Assembly (NCBI RefSeq): GCF_021030645.1
Contig: NZ_JACGCJ010000004.1
Span: 46,459 to 110,458, forward strand
DNA: 64,000 nucleotides
Source: Agrilactobacillus fermenti
GTDB lineage: Bacteria; Bacillota; Bacilli; Lactobacillales; Lactobacillaceae
Direction of reading: 5' to 3'
Position 1 is the stretch's first letter; the number at the start of each line of letters is the position of its first letter. Under the pieces are notes generated by a model that saw only the letters and a program-made list of their open reading frames with translations, ran no database searches and was not told the origin of the DNA. Positions 1-10,316 of the stretch are shown piece after piece. Made by a program: the position numbers and the translations under genes.

Positions 1-826
1 TTGCCGTAAAACATTCACCAGCTGCATCACTTGTCCCTGTTTTCAAACCATCAACTGGTAAATTGTCATCAGCTAATGCGTTTCCAGGTAATAATAAATT
101 CCAATTTTTCATGTCGGTCTGGTCGGCTTGGCCCTTAGCAAAAGTTGCACTTGCTAGCTTAGTTGTTTGTAATACTTCCGGATAATCCTGTAGCAAGTGC
201 TGTGCAATCAAAGCTACTTCATAAGCTGACAACTCATTTTCTGCATGTGGTGCTGTACCATTTGTCTGCAAATCACCTAATAAATCATTATTTAAACCAC
301 TCACATTAACGATTTGGGCATCTTTGACGCCCCATCTTTGCAACTGTGCATTCATCTGCTGTACAAACGCTTCCTGAGACCCAGCAACTTTTTGGGCCAG
401 CAGCATAACGGCCACATTGGCTGAATAAATCCATGATGCTTGGTAAAGGTCAGCCACAGTATAAGCCGTATTTGCCGTCAACGGGACATTAGATAACTCT
501 GTCTGCTTACTCAAATTTGCCTGAGCTTCATTGGGTGTCACCGTATCTGACCATTGCAGCCGTCCTTGATGAATGGCCTGAAGTACCAGATACAGGCTCA
601 ACATTTTCGACATTGAAGCAACTGGCAATACCTCATGGGCTTGTTTTGCGTATAGGACTTGCCCGCTTTGAGCATCTAACACCACAGCTGCCTTTGCATC
701 CGCTTGGTAATTACCAATATTGAAATCATTAGGTGTATCGGCAAAAACTTGTTGGCTGGAACCAATCAATGTCACAATCAGGAAGCAGCTGGCAATAATT
801 AGCTCTAAAATTCGTTTTTGTTTCAT
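1..826 (-). CDS. D-alanyl-D-alanine carboxypeptidase (S11 PBP family), 3' part beyond window
   Basis: Trims the terminal D-Ala from peptidoglycan pentapeptides at the outer membrane face. I translated it by hand from the ATG at 826. It has a signal peptide (hydrophobic residues about 6-22), the SxxK motif SMSK at about residues 71-74, SxN as SAN at about 135-137, and KTGTS close to the window edge. All three penicillin-binding-fold catalytic motifs are therefore seen. The C-terminus is missing because the gene runs off the left end. It starts 17 bases after the histidine kinase stop on the same strand, so it is probably co-transcribed with and controlled by that two-component system. VanY, a different family, is ruled out by these motifs. 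Confidence 0.92.
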   Translation of the reverse strand, partial: MKQKRILELIIASCFLIVTLIGSSQQVFADTPNDFNIGNYQADAKAAVVLDAQSGQVLYAKQAHEVLPVASMSKMLSLYLVLQAIHQGRLQWSDTVTPNEAQANLSKQTELSNVPLTANTAYTVADLYQASWIYSANVAVMLLAQKVAGSQEAFVQQMNAQLQRWGVKDAQIVNVSGLNNDLLGDLQTNGTAPHAENELSAYEVALIAQHLLQDYPEVLQTTKLASATFAKGQADQTDMKNWNLLLPGNALADDNLPVDGLKTGTSDAAGECFTA

Positions 827-843
827 ATATGGTGTTCGCACCC

Positions 844-2097
844 TCAATTCAAATTTGATAAATAAGCTTGATCCGTTGTTTTAACATTAGTACTCGGCCG
901 TAATCGCGCCCCACGTTTCAGTGGTAAATGGATCACAAAAGAAGTTCGAGTTTTATCAGATACCGCATAAATAAAACCGCCATGCAGGGCAACAATACTT
1001 TGAGCAATCGCAAGACCCAAGCCGCTCCCCCCAGTCTCATGGGACCGTGAGCTTTCAACGCGATAAAAGCGATCAAAAAGATGTGCTAATGATGCTTCCG
1101 GAATAGGCTGACCGTTATTTGTCACTTGGATAATAACTTCTGTGCCGACCTGGCGCGCACGTAGCAGTAATTTAGTAGCATCTTGACCATACTTGAATGC
1201 ATTGATGATCAGATTATTAAATACGCGACTTAGCTTTTCTGGGTCAGCATCCATAATCAAAGGATCTGGTCGTGTCTGCGTCAAAATATGGATCTTTTGT
1301 TTTTGGGCTTCTAATTCATAACTTGCTGCTAACTGCGCCAGCATATTGGTCATATTAGTAGACATATAATTTAATGTCGTTGCGGTTTGCTGGATTTTCG
1401 TAAATTCAAATAAATCATCAACTAAAACTTTCATTTGCTTTGATTTCTCAAAAGCTGTGTGCGTATACTTCAGCAGTTCTGCTTGATTCTTAAACTGTTT
1501 ATCTTCAATTAATCCTAAATAACCAATAATAGACGTTAGTGGCGTGCGAATATCATGACTGACATTGGTGATCAATTCATCTTTAGATTTCTCGATCCGC
1601 CGCTCTTCTCCAATGCTCCGATTGGTACTATCTACCAACGCATTAATACTAGAGACCACTTTTTCCAACTCTGGATTTACTTTAAACGTGATACGATGGT
1701 CAAAATGATTATCAGCAATATAATGCAACTCCGAGATCACGTGTCGCATTTCAATTTGGTGAAACCGCCGCATGATCCGCCAATAAACAACCAAAACATC
1801 AATGACAACTAAAATCAATAAAAAGATCTGATTCCAGCCCCAGAACTGAACATTGGCATTATGTATACTAATAAGATCTCTTAAAAAAGACACGCTGGAA
1901 TCTAAATTTCGATTAATAATAAAACCTTGATTTAACAAGAGAATTAACGCAATCTCTAAGGCAAGTAAAATCAAAAAAGTAACGATACCTTCAAAGATGA
2001 GTTCACTAACCTCAGCGCCAGTTAATCTAATTTTGGTCGTTGTTTTACGATTTGTTTTATCCCGCAACTTTATAGCCCACGCCCCAAACCGTTTCAA
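844..2097 (-). CDS. sensor histidine kinase, VanS/OmpR-partner type
   Basis: Membrane sensor kinase that phosphorylates the response regulator encoded just upstream. There are two membrane segments (about residues 32-56 and 85-107) flanking a short extracellular loop of some 30 residues, then a HAMP-like region. The H-box SHDIRTPL, the N-box NNLIINAFKYG and the glycine box GGSGLGLA follow. The listed ATG overlaps the regulator gene by 41 bases. An in-frame TTG at 2067, overlapping only 11 bases, is a plausible alternative start, and I cannot decide between them. The short sensing loop suggests detection of a membrane or envelope signal rather than a large ligand. The adjacent D,D-carboxypeptidase points to cell-wall homeostasis (inference). 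Confidence 0.9.
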   Translation of the reverse strand: MKRFGAWAIKLRDKTNRKTTTKIRLTGAEVSELIFEGIVTFLILLALEIALILLLNQGFIINRNLDSSVSFLRDLISIHNANVQFWGWNQIFLLILVVIDVLVVYWRIMRRFHQIEMRHVISELHYIADNHFDHRITFKVNPELEKVVSSINALVDSTNRSIGEERRIEKSKDELITNVSHDIRTPLTSIIGYLGLIEDKQFKNQAELLKYTHTAFEKSKQMKVLVDDLFEFTKIQQTATTLNYMSTNMTNMLAQLAASYELEAQKQKIHILTQTRPDPLIMDADPEKLSRVFNNLIINAFKYGQDATKLLLRARQVGTEVIIQVTNNGQPIPEASLAHLFDRFYRVESSRSHETGGSGLGLAIAQSIVALHGGFIYAVSDKTRTSFVIHLPLKRGARLRPSTNVKTTDQAYLSNLN

Positions 2098-2743
2098 TCA
2101 CCTTTTCACCGCCAGTCGCCTCTTCAATTTTATCCCGTAAATGGCTCACGTGCACCATAACCGTTTTAGCAGAAACAACGCTTTCTTGTTGCCATACACG
2201 TTCAAAAATTTCATCCGCAGAAAAAACTCGATTGGGATGACTGGCTAATAAATACAAAATGCCAAATTCTAAAGCTGTCAATTGAATATTTTTTCCGGTC
2301 AAAGTAATGACTTCATGAGAATCTTTCTTGATGGTCAATGGCCCAACTTCTAATGTATCCGGTACTTGAGTTGGCACTTGCTGCTCACTACGCCGTAGCA
2401 GTGATTTGACTCGGGCCATGACTTCTAGTGGATTGAAAGGTTTAGAAACATAATCATCCGCACCTGTGATCAGCCCTTGAATTTTATCCATATCGGCAGT
2501 TTTAGCAGAAACAATGATGATTGGTATTTGCGAATCTTTACGGACTTCTTTGATCACATCAATCCCATTCATACTTGGCATCATAATATCTAGAATCATT
2601 AATTTAATATCTGGATTAGTGGCTAGTCGAGAAAGCGCCTCTTTACCCGAATAGGCTGTGATTGGTTCATAGCCTTCATTTTTAACATAGATACTTAACA
2701 ATTCAACGATTTCTTTATCGTCATCTACAATCAATATTTTCAT
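2057..2743 (-). CDS. response regulator, OmpR/VanR family
   Basis: DNA-binding response regulator of 228 residues. The N-terminal receiver has the acidic pocket VDDDKE near residue 8, the phospho-acceptor Asp in LMILDIMMP near residue 53 and the conserved Lys in SKPF. The C-terminal half is a winged-helix OmpR-type DNA-binding domain ending in WGVGYKV. It is the first gene of a minus-strand operon regulator-kinase-carboxypeptidase. Targets are unknown; the downstream carboxypeptidase and the neighbouring lysozyme and lipoprotein genes are obvious candidates, by context only. Confidence 0.92.
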   Translation of the reverse strand: MKILIVDDDKEIVELLSIYVKNEGYEPITAYSGKEALSRLATNPDIKLMILDIMMPSMNGIDVIKEVRKDSQIPIIIVSAKTADMDKIQGLITGADDYVSKPFNPLEVMARVKSLLRRSEQQVPTQVPDTLEVGPLTIKKDSHEVITLTGKNIQLTALEFGILYLLASHPNRVFSADEIFERVWQQESVVSAKTVMVHVSHLRDKIEEATGGEKVIETVWGVGYKVAG

Positions 2744-2913
2744 AGCTTACTCCTTGAAATTCATGGCAGATTGTTGATACTTTACCTTTAATCTTACCAA
2801 ACTTTGGCACAAAATTGTTAAGATTCACTAAGATTGGCAATTAAAAAAACGACTGTAGATACCAACAGAGGTACCATACAATCGCTCTAACTAAATTCAT
2901 TCAATTAATGTGA

Positions 2914-3795
2914 TTAATGTGTGTCGCCGGCATAAATATAAACATCATTACCGATTTGGTAAGCTGTTTGACCATTGATCGTTGTTTCACCACAGTTGAC
3001 CCATTGAGAATCAGGGTATAACCATTGGGCAAATGAACCATCTTTATGAACAGCATTCACACCATTCCAACGACTTAACGCTGTTACCACGCTCTTGTTA
3101 CCAGCTGGTGCTTGTGAAACACTATTATTCGTGAATAAGCCAGTGAAGTCATAACTCATATCCAAGCTCATTCCGTTGTAATTAGACGTATATTGCCATG
3201 CTGCTGCGTTATCAACGCCAGGTTGACTCACACCGTAGTTCGCTACCCAAATTGGATAATTACGTGGTAACTTATTAGCCCAGAACCATGAAGCCATTGA
3301 ATAAACAACTTGGTTATTAAAACCACGCGCAGCTAGTTCATTTTGGAAAGCAACCGTATCTGCATAGGGATTTGTTAAACTCGAATCTTCTACATCGGCA
3401 ACCATGACCGTATTCTTATCTAAGCCATAACGTGTGGCCGCATTTGCAAAGAAATCAGCTTCTGCTTTAGCATCGGCACTGCCATTATATTTTGCATAAT
3501 GATACAAACTAACTTTCATACCAGCTGCTTTAGCACTCTTGATCTGTGCCCCAGCTTTAGGATTGATATAGTTATCACCATCAGTACTACCTTGTGTTAA
3601 TTTAACAACAACACCGGACACATTACCCGTAGCTAAGTTTTTGAAGTAATATTCATCAGAACTTTGGTAACTCGCCACGTCCGCGAACTTTGGAAAATCA
3701 CTGGCTTGAACTTGTGCTGCACCAGCAATTGCGCCGCCGACTAAGGAGAGCGCCAGTGTAAATAGTGTTGCAATCTTAAATTTCTTAAATTTCAT
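2914..3795 (-). CDS. secreted GH25 family lysozyme-like muramidase
   Basis: Cleaves the MurNAc-GlcNAc glycan backbone of peptidoglycan. The 293-residue protein has a Sec signal peptide (basic MKFKKFK start, hydrophobic core, predicted cleavage after VQA near residue 31). A GH25 domain follows at about 35-215: the FADVASYQ start, KLTQG, LYHYAKY and the acidic catalytic stretch VADVED near residue 138. A C-terminal segment of about 60 residues (SRWNGV, GSFAQWLYP) resembles small wall-binding tails of lactobacillus lysins. It starts 15 bases after the lipoprotein gene, with its own GAGGAAAG site, so they form an operon. Role is wall turnover or autolysis; no holin or other phage gene is near, so it is not a prophage endolysin. 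Confidence 0.88.
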   Translation of the reverse strand: MKFKKFKIATLFTLALSLVGGAIAGAAQVQASDFPKFADVASYQSSDEYYFKNLATGNVSGVVVKLTQGSTDGDNYINPKAGAQIKSAKAAGMKVSLYHYAKYNGSADAKAEADFFANAATRYGLDKNTVMVADVEDSSLTNPYADTVAFQNELAARGFNNQVVYSMASWFWANKLPRNYPIWVANYGVSQPGVDNAAAWQYTSNYNGMSLDMSYDFTGLFTNNSVSQAPAGNKSVVTALSRWNGVNAVHKDGSFAQWLYPDSQWVNCGETTINGQTAYQIGNDVYIYAGDTH

Positions 3796-3810
3796 TTTCT
3801 TTCCTCGTTA

Positions 3811-4371
3811 TTAGTTATTGACTTTTACAACTTGGCCGTTTGTTAAAACATCATAAACAGCAATTGTTGAACGACCATTATTCTTACCAACTTCAACGCG
3901 ATAAGCTCTCTGGCCTTGGTAGGTGGTTTCATTGGTAAATCCATAGAGTGTCTGACCACCAGCAACATTTTGATACTGGCTATCAACTTGGCTCTTCAAG
4001 TATTCCGCCGCTTGATCACCACTTGTAATTTGGACACTTTGACCACTGCTTGCGGCACTCGCCTGACTTGCTTGTGAAGTCGTCGATTGTGTCGAAGCTG
4101 ATGTTTGACTAGAATTTGTATCTGAGCTGGTTGTACTTGAAACTTCAGAACTTGATGTTGTCGTTGTTGTTTCAGATTTAGCACGATTCTTTTTTACAGA
4201 ACTGCTTTTTTCACTCGAACTAACTTTGGAAGACTTTTCAGAACTCTGACTGCTCTTAGTTGCATTGCTCTGGCAAGCACTCAAAAGTGCAACTGAACCC
4301 ATTGCCATCAATGCAATACCGATTTTAGTCACCCAAGATTTAGATTTATGATTTGAAGTCTGTTGTGTCAT
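3811..4371 (-). CDS. Ser/Thr-rich lipoprotein of unknown function
   Basis: Predicted lipid-anchored surface protein of 186 residues. A lipobox LLSAC places the lipidated Cys at about residue 33. Residues 35-115 form a low-complexity Ser/Thr/Gln linker, typical of a spacer through the wall. The last 70 residues form a compact domain (GDQAAEYL, YGFTNETTYQGQRAYRVEVG) of a type often found at the ends of lactobacillus lipoproteins; I do not recognise a function. First gene of an operon with the GH25 lysozyme; start supported by GGAGGT. The shared operon suggests a role in wall turnover or lysozyme localisation (inference). Confidence 0.82.
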   Translation of the reverse strand: MTQQTSNHKSKSWVTKIGIALMAMGSVALLSACQSNATKSSQSSEKSSKVSSSEKSSSVKKNRAKSETTTTTSSSEVSSTTSSDTNSSQTSASTQSTTSQASQASAASSGQSVQITSGDQAAEYLKSQVDSQYQNVAGGQTLYGFTNETTYQGQRAYRVEVGKNNGRSTIAVYDVLTNGQVVKVNN

Positions 4372-4764
4372 AACTACCTCCTGCCCTTGATTTTAATCAC
4401 AACTAGATGATTTTTTACTTAATGGAAATATGTACTTTATATTCCATAGACTACAATACACTATAAATATTACATGGCGTAAAAAATAGTATTACAATTT
4501 AGTTACTAAAGCTTATTTTGGATAGATAGTATTTGAAAAGTCCGTGCTAAACACAAAAATAGAGAGCCAAAAACAAAACCAACGTTTTATTTCTAGCTCT
4601 CTATGTTGTTTGCAAACAATTAAATTTTAGACGTGTTCCAAAAGGCAGCACCCTCACCTAACCACGAATGGCTCAAATAGCAAGCCCAATATTTTTCGCA
4701 ATTCTTGTTAGTGCTCAGGTGCTGAGCGCCTTTTGTCTCACGCTCTCTAATACTAACTTAAAGA
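4372..4764. other. intergenic region: lipoprotein promoter side, hairpin and dispersed repeat
   Basis: No gene is seen in these 393 bases. The left part holds the AT-rich upstream region of the lipoprotein gene, which reads leftward. The right part (about 4561-4746) is one copy of the dispersed intergenic repeat, beginning with the hairpin AGAGAGC...GCTCTCT, and lies just after the guaB stop, so it likely provides guaB transcription termination. Confidence 0.6.
4561..4746. repeat. dispersed intergenic repeat, copy A (full length)
   Basis: Full-length copy. It has a 5' hairpin with loop AAAACCAACGTTTT, then a body that aligns closely with copy B (37902-38083). Shared blocks include ACGTGT.C.AAAAGGCA, CCCTCAC, ACGAATG..TCAAAT, TTTTTCG.AATTCT.GTT and GTGCTCAGG, ending in CCTTTTGTCTCAC. 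No reading frame is conserved. Confidence 0.75.
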
Positions 4765-6318
<1,554 letters not shown>

Positions 6319-6434
6319 TAAAAATACAAACATTCATCAAAATTAAAGTATAAATGTCCTTTTTTATATCAAAAAACTCATTAAAATCACATATTGTCAA
6401 ATTGACGTTCGTAATTTATGGCAATTTTCTCAGT

Positions 6435-7238
6435 TTACGATTTAGACCGATTGTCGGTCGTTGGCCGTGGTGTGCTGAACATACCACCAGTAACACCATA
6501 TTTTCTCCGAAAAAGATACCGTACGCCAAACAGAACTGCTAGGATAATTACATCAGCGACTGCTGGTAGAACCGGATTGATTACAGGTGGTAACATGGCA
6601 CTTACACTTACCAAAACAAACATCCCGATCACAACTAAAGCAGATAAAATAATCAACTGCCACATTGGCAATCGTTTGGCTTTAGGCGCAGATATTTTCT
6701 CCTGTAACCAAGTAAACCCAACCCCAGCAATGAGGGCAATAATGATTAAATTGACGATGCCAAACGAACGCAATTGATTTGGATTGACGTTTTTATTAGT
6801 AAAGAGCGAAATAGCCGCTAAAGCAAACATAAAAACACCAAATAACAACGTTGAGTCCACCATTTTCATCCATAGCTTAACAACTTTAGGTGGCTTAGGC
6901 GCATTAATAATACTGTCCGCCTTAGCAACTGGCGGCCCAAACAATTGATTTGCCGGTTGACCTTTTTGTTGTGCCATTAAGATTTCTGGCAATAGTGCTT
7001 GTAATTTGGTATTTTGTTCCGTTTCTGACATGCCGCCTGCTGTTAAAGCCTTACGCAACCGGTAAACATATTCTCGATTGCGTTTTGTTAAGGCATCTAT
7101 TTGTTGTTGTAACGGTGCTTGGCTCACTTCCGCAACTGTCGATGTTACCTTTTCTTCTACCGCTTTAACATGTTGCTGTTTTTCTGCCGCCTTTTGGTTT
7201 CTTTCACGGTTATCCACTGAAGCCACCTCACTTGTCAT
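6435..7238 (-). CDS. DUF1129 family membrane protein
   Basis: Membrane protein of 267 residues and unknown function. The N-terminal 80 residues are charged and probably helical (KAAEKQQHVKAVEEK, then RNREYVYRLRKAL). Residues about 125-250 hold four to five membrane segments (DSTLLFGVFMFALAAISLF, FGIVNLIIIALIAGVGF, LIILSALVVIGMFVLVS, VADVIILAVLFGVRYLF), followed by a basic tail. This architecture matches the DUF1129 family found beside ychF and guaB in lactobacilli. Its start is 8 bases after the ychF stop, so it is co-transcribed with ychF. Confidence 0.8.
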   Translation of the reverse strand: MTSEVASVDNRERNQKAAEKQQHVKAVEEKVTSTVAEVSQAPLQQQIDALTKRNREYVYRLRKALTAGGMSETEQNTKLQALLPEILMAQQKGQPANQLFGPPVAKADSIINAPKPPKVVKLWMKMVDSTLLFGVFMFALAAISLFTNKNVNPNQLRSFGIVNLIIIALIAGVGFTWLQEKISAPKAKRLPMWQLIILSALVVIGMFVLVSVSAMLPPVINPVLPAVADVIILAVLFGVRYLFRRKYGVTGGMFSTPRPTTDNRSKS

Positions 7239-7246
7239 CCTTATTT

Positions 7247-8347
7247 TTACACGTTAAATCTAAATTCAATAATGTCGCCATCTTGTACCAAGTATTCTTT
7301 ACCTTCAAGTCTTAGTTTGCCAGCCTCTTTGACTGCTTGGGCACTACCTAATTGATCTAAATCAGTATAAGACATCACTTCCGCCCGAATGAAGCCACGT
7401 TCAAAATCAGAATGGATAATACCTGCCACTTGTGGTGCTTTCATACCACGTTTAAAAGTCCAAGCACGTGTTTCTTTGCCGCCAGCGGTAAAGAAAGTTG
7501 CTAGACCAAGTAAATGATAGGAAGCTTTGATCAAGCGATCTAAACCAGACTCACTAACGCCCTCTGCTTCTAGAAAATCTTTTTTATCTGCATCATCCAG
7601 TTCTGCAATTTCTTCTTCAGTTTTAGCTGAGATTGCCAAGGCTTCCGCATTTTCTTGCGCTGCAAAGTCTTTGATCTGTTGATAATAAGGGGAGGCATCT
7701 GGGTCGGCCATGTCAGCTTCAGCAATATTTCCGACATAAATTACCGGCTTAGCTGTTAATAAAAATAGCCCCTTTACAATTTTTTGCTCGTCTTCATCAA
7801 ACGTAATACTACGGACACTGCCACCATCTTCTAGTACTGGCTTGATCTTTTGTAAGACAGCAAATTCAGCCATGGCATCTTTATCTTTAGTACGCGCAAC
7901 TTTCTCTACTTTTGCGTAGCGTTTATTGACACTTTCTAAATCAGCTAAGCTTAACTCTAAATTAATTGTTTCAATATCTTCTAACGGATCAACTTTACCC
8001 GAAACCGTCGTAATATTATCGTCATCAAATGCTCGAACCACATGAACGATCGCGTCAACTTGGCGAATATTCTCTAAAAATTTATTTCCTAAACCTTCAC
8101 CCTTGCTGGCACCTTTAACAATACCCGCAATATCGGTAAATTCAAAGGTCGTAGGAATGATTTTCTTAGCTGGGATCAATTCATCAATTCTAGCCAAACG
8201 TTCATCGGGTACTTCAACCATCCCCACATTAGGATCAATTGTTGCAAAAGGATAGTTAGCCATTTCAGCGCCAGCTTTTGTGATTGCGTTAAACAACGTC
8301 GATTTTCCGACATTGGGTAATCCGACAATACCTGCAGTTAATGCCAT
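7247..8347 (-). CDS. ychF: YchF/OLA1 family P-loop NTPase, redox/ribosome-associated
   Basis: Universally conserved Obg-family NTPase of 366 residues that prefers ATP and associates with ribosomes. Visible motifs: P-loop GLPNVGKST near residue 10, the switch region [17 protein letters not shown], and a C-terminal TGS/ubiquitin-like domain ending in [16 protein letters not shown]. NKxD is replaced by the atypical NIAEAD context, as usual for this family. Length and residues are fully normal. It sits between the DUF951 gene (31 bases) and DUF1129 (8 bases) on the same strand. Confidence 0.96.
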   Translation of the reverse strand: MALTAGIVGLPNVGKSTLFNAITKAGAEMANYPFATIDPNVGMVEVPDERLARIDELIPAKKIIPTTFEFTDIAGIVKGASKGEGLGNKFLENIRQVDAIVHVVRAFDDDNITTVSGKVDPLEDIETINLELSLADLESVNKRYAKVEKVARTKDKDAMAEFAVLQKIKPVLEDGGSVRSITFDEDEQKIVKGLFLLTAKPVIYVGNIAEADMADPDASPYYQQIKDFAAQENAEALAISAKTEEEIAELDDADKKDFLEAEGVSESGLDRLIKASYHLLGLATFFTAGGKETRAWTFKRGMKAPQVAGIIHSDFERGFIRAEVMSYTDLDQLGSAQAVKEAGKLRLEGKEYLVQDGDIIEFRFNV

Positions 8348-8377
8348 GTTTAAAAACTCACTTTCTAATACATTATT

Positions 8378-8626
8378 TTATAATAATTCATCTGGACGTG
8401 GCCGATGTAAGACATCTTGATAGTTCACTTCGTCCGCCGTCACCGCATCAGCCTTGACTAATATTGATTTCATCTTCTTTTGAAACTCTTTTCTTGGCAT
8501 CATAACTAGATGGCCACAGCCAAGACATTTGATACGGATATCCATGCCCATCCGAATAATCTCAAACCGATTGGTCCCGCATGCATGTTGTTTCTTCATC
8601 ATTACGATATCACCTAATGCAAACAT
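8378..8626 (-). CDS. DUF951 family small zinc-binding-like protein
   Basis: Small basic protein of about 82 residues. The ATG at 8626 is preceded by AAGGAGGAC; a longer frame from 8674 lacks a site. FALGDIVMMKKQHACG, then RMGMDIRIKCLGCGHLVMM gives three cysteines (CG..., CLGC), typical of DUF951, which looks like a degenerate zinc ribbon with nucleic-acid-binding character. Function unknown. The position between parB and ychF is standard in lactobacilli and bacilli. Confidence 0.88.
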   Translation of the reverse strand: MFALGDIVMMKKQHACGTNRFEIIRMGMDIRIKCLGCGHLVMMPRKEFQKKMKSILVKADAVTADEVNYQDVLHRPRPDELL

Positions 8627-8686
8627 TCGAGTCCTCCTTAAAGTGTCAAAATCTAGCATAAAGCAAAAGTCCATGATTGACTACTA

Positions 8687-9559
8687 TTAATCTAAAGAAA
8701 CGTTTAAAATATCCAAAATTCGATTTAAATCTTCAGTAGATAAATAACCGATCTCAATTTTACCTTTACCATCTTTTTGTTCTGCTAAGGTTACTTTTGT
8801 ATTAAACTTATCGGCTAAATGCTGCTCTGTTGCGCGAATAAAGGTTGATTTGACTGGTTTCTTGATGACTTGCTTAGATGCCTTTTCTTCATTCAGTGCA
8901 TTCACGATTTTTTCAAGTTGGCGTACAGTCAAAGATTCCTTGATGGTTCGCCGCGCTAATGCATCAATTTGGGCCTTATTCTTCAGGCCAAGCAGTGTAC
9001 GTGCTTGACCCATGGATAGCTGTTTGGCTTGTAAAAGCCGCTTAGTGGCTTCTGGTAAGGTCAACAAGCGCAAATAGTTGGCAATATAGGGTCGACTCTT
9101 GCCCAGACGATTAGATACTTCCGTTTGCGTCAAATTTAATTTTTTGATCAAAGTTTCATAGGCCAAAGCTTCTTCGATTGGCGTGAGATCTTCACGCTGT
9201 AAATTTTCCAGTACAGCGATTTCCATCATTTCATCTTCACTGACGTCGCGAATAATAGCTGGAATTGTTGTTTTACCCGCTAACTTGCTTGCTCGAAAGC
9301 GCCGCTCACCGGCAATAATTTCATAGCCTTGGATGCTCTTCCGTACAATGATCGGTTGAAAAACACCGCTCTTTTTGATTGAAGCGGTTAATTCTTGAAG
9401 CGCCGTTTCATCAAAATCTCGTCTTGGTTGATAGGGATTAGGCCGTAATTCACTTAACGCTAATGTCTCAACCGTCTCCTGATCGTGTGTCGTTTCCCCA
9501 TTAAAATCTTGAAATAAAGCATCTATTCCTCGACCTAGAGCTTTTTTCCTTTCAGCCAT
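8687..9559 (-). CDS. parB: chromosome partitioning protein ParB/Spo0J
   Basis: CTP-dependent DNA clamp that binds parS sites near the origin and recruits SMC. It has 290 residues. The N-terminal CTP-binding domain shows RPNPYQPRRDF and GERRFRA; a central helix-turn-helix follows (LTQTEVSNRLGKSRPYIANYLRLL), then a C-terminal dimerisation domain. It overlaps the end of parA by 8 bases, so the two are translationally coupled. Compared with the upstream paralogue (noc), this one has the standard lysine- and glutamate-rich C-terminal half and sits next to parA, identifying it as the segregation ParB. Confidence 0.95.
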   Translation of the reverse strand: MAERKKALGRGIDALFQDFNGETTHDQETVETLALSELRPNPYQPRRDFDETALQELTASIKKSGVFQPIIVRKSIQGYEIIAGERRFRASKLAGKTTIPAIIRDVSEDEMMEIAVLENLQREDLTPIEEALAYETLIKKLNLTQTEVSNRLGKSRPYIANYLRLLTLPEATKRLLQAKQLSMGQARTLLGLKNKAQIDALARRTIKESLTVRQLEKIVNALNEEKASKQVIKKPVKSTFIRATEQHLADKFNTKVTLAEQKDGKGKIEIGYLSTEDLNRILDILNVSLD

Positions 9560-10316
9560 GATTCTTCAGCACCTCCTTTGCAAGCTCGTTATAAACCAGA
9601 CTGCCCTTGGATTTAGGATCATAATCAATAATCGGCAAACCATAACTTGGTGCTTCCGCCAATTTAGTCACTCGTGGGATTACCACATCATATACCTTGT
9701 CACCAAAGAACTGCCGCACTTCAGCAATAACTTGTGTTCCCAGATTTGTTCGAGCGTCGTACATCGTCATGACCACACCCTCAATCGCTAGATCTGGATT
9801 AAAATGCTTTTGAACCAACTTGATCGTATTCAATAGTTGGGTCAAGCCTTCTAAAGCATAGTATTCACTTTGTACGGGAATCAAAATTGAATCGCTGGCA
9901 GTAAAAGCATTAATCGCGAGTTGCCCCAATGATGGCGGACAATCAATCAAAACAAAATCATACTGTGCTTTAACTTTTTTTAAACCTAATTTCAAACGTG
10001 TCTCGCGAGCCATCTGTGAAACGAGCTCGATCTCGGCCCCAGCTAATTGAATTGTTGCTGGTACAACATCCAGATTTTCATGTTGTGTTGTTTGAATTGT
10101 CTTTTCAAGCGGATATTCATCAATCAAAATATGATAAATATCATGTTCGATTTTACCTTTATCGATACCTAAGCCATTGGTCGCATTACCTTGAGGATCG
10201 GTATCAACGATAAGTACTCTTTGACCATCACTAGCCAAACTAGCCCCTAAATTAATCGTCGTGGTGGTCTTACCCACGCCGCCTTTTTGGTTTGCAATCG
10301 CAATCACACGTGTCAT
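9552..10316 (-). CDS. parA: chromosome partitioning ATPase ParA/Soj
   Basis: Deviant Walker A ATPase that works with ParB in origin segregation and in control of DnaA. The 254-residue protein starts MTRVIAIANQKGGVGKTTT (deviant Walker A KGGVGKT, near residue 11). The Walker A' Asp lies in LIVDTDPQGNAT and Walker B in FVLIDCPPSLG. It lacks an N-terminal HTH, so it is the small chromosomal type. It overlaps noc by 4 bases and parB by 8. Confidence 0.96.
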   Translation of the reverse strand: MTRVIAIANQKGGVGKTTTTINLGASLASDGQRVLIVDTDPQGNATNGLGIDKGKIEHDIYHILIDEYPLEKTIQTTQHENLDVVPATIQLAGAEIELVSQMARETRLKLGLKKVKAQYDFVLIDCPPSLGQLAINAFTASDSILIPVQSEYYALEGLTQLLNTIKLVQKHFNPDLAIEGVVMTMYDARTNLGTQVIAEVRQFFGDKVYDVVIPRVTKLAEAPSYGLPIIDYDPKSKGSLVYNELAKEVLKNHG

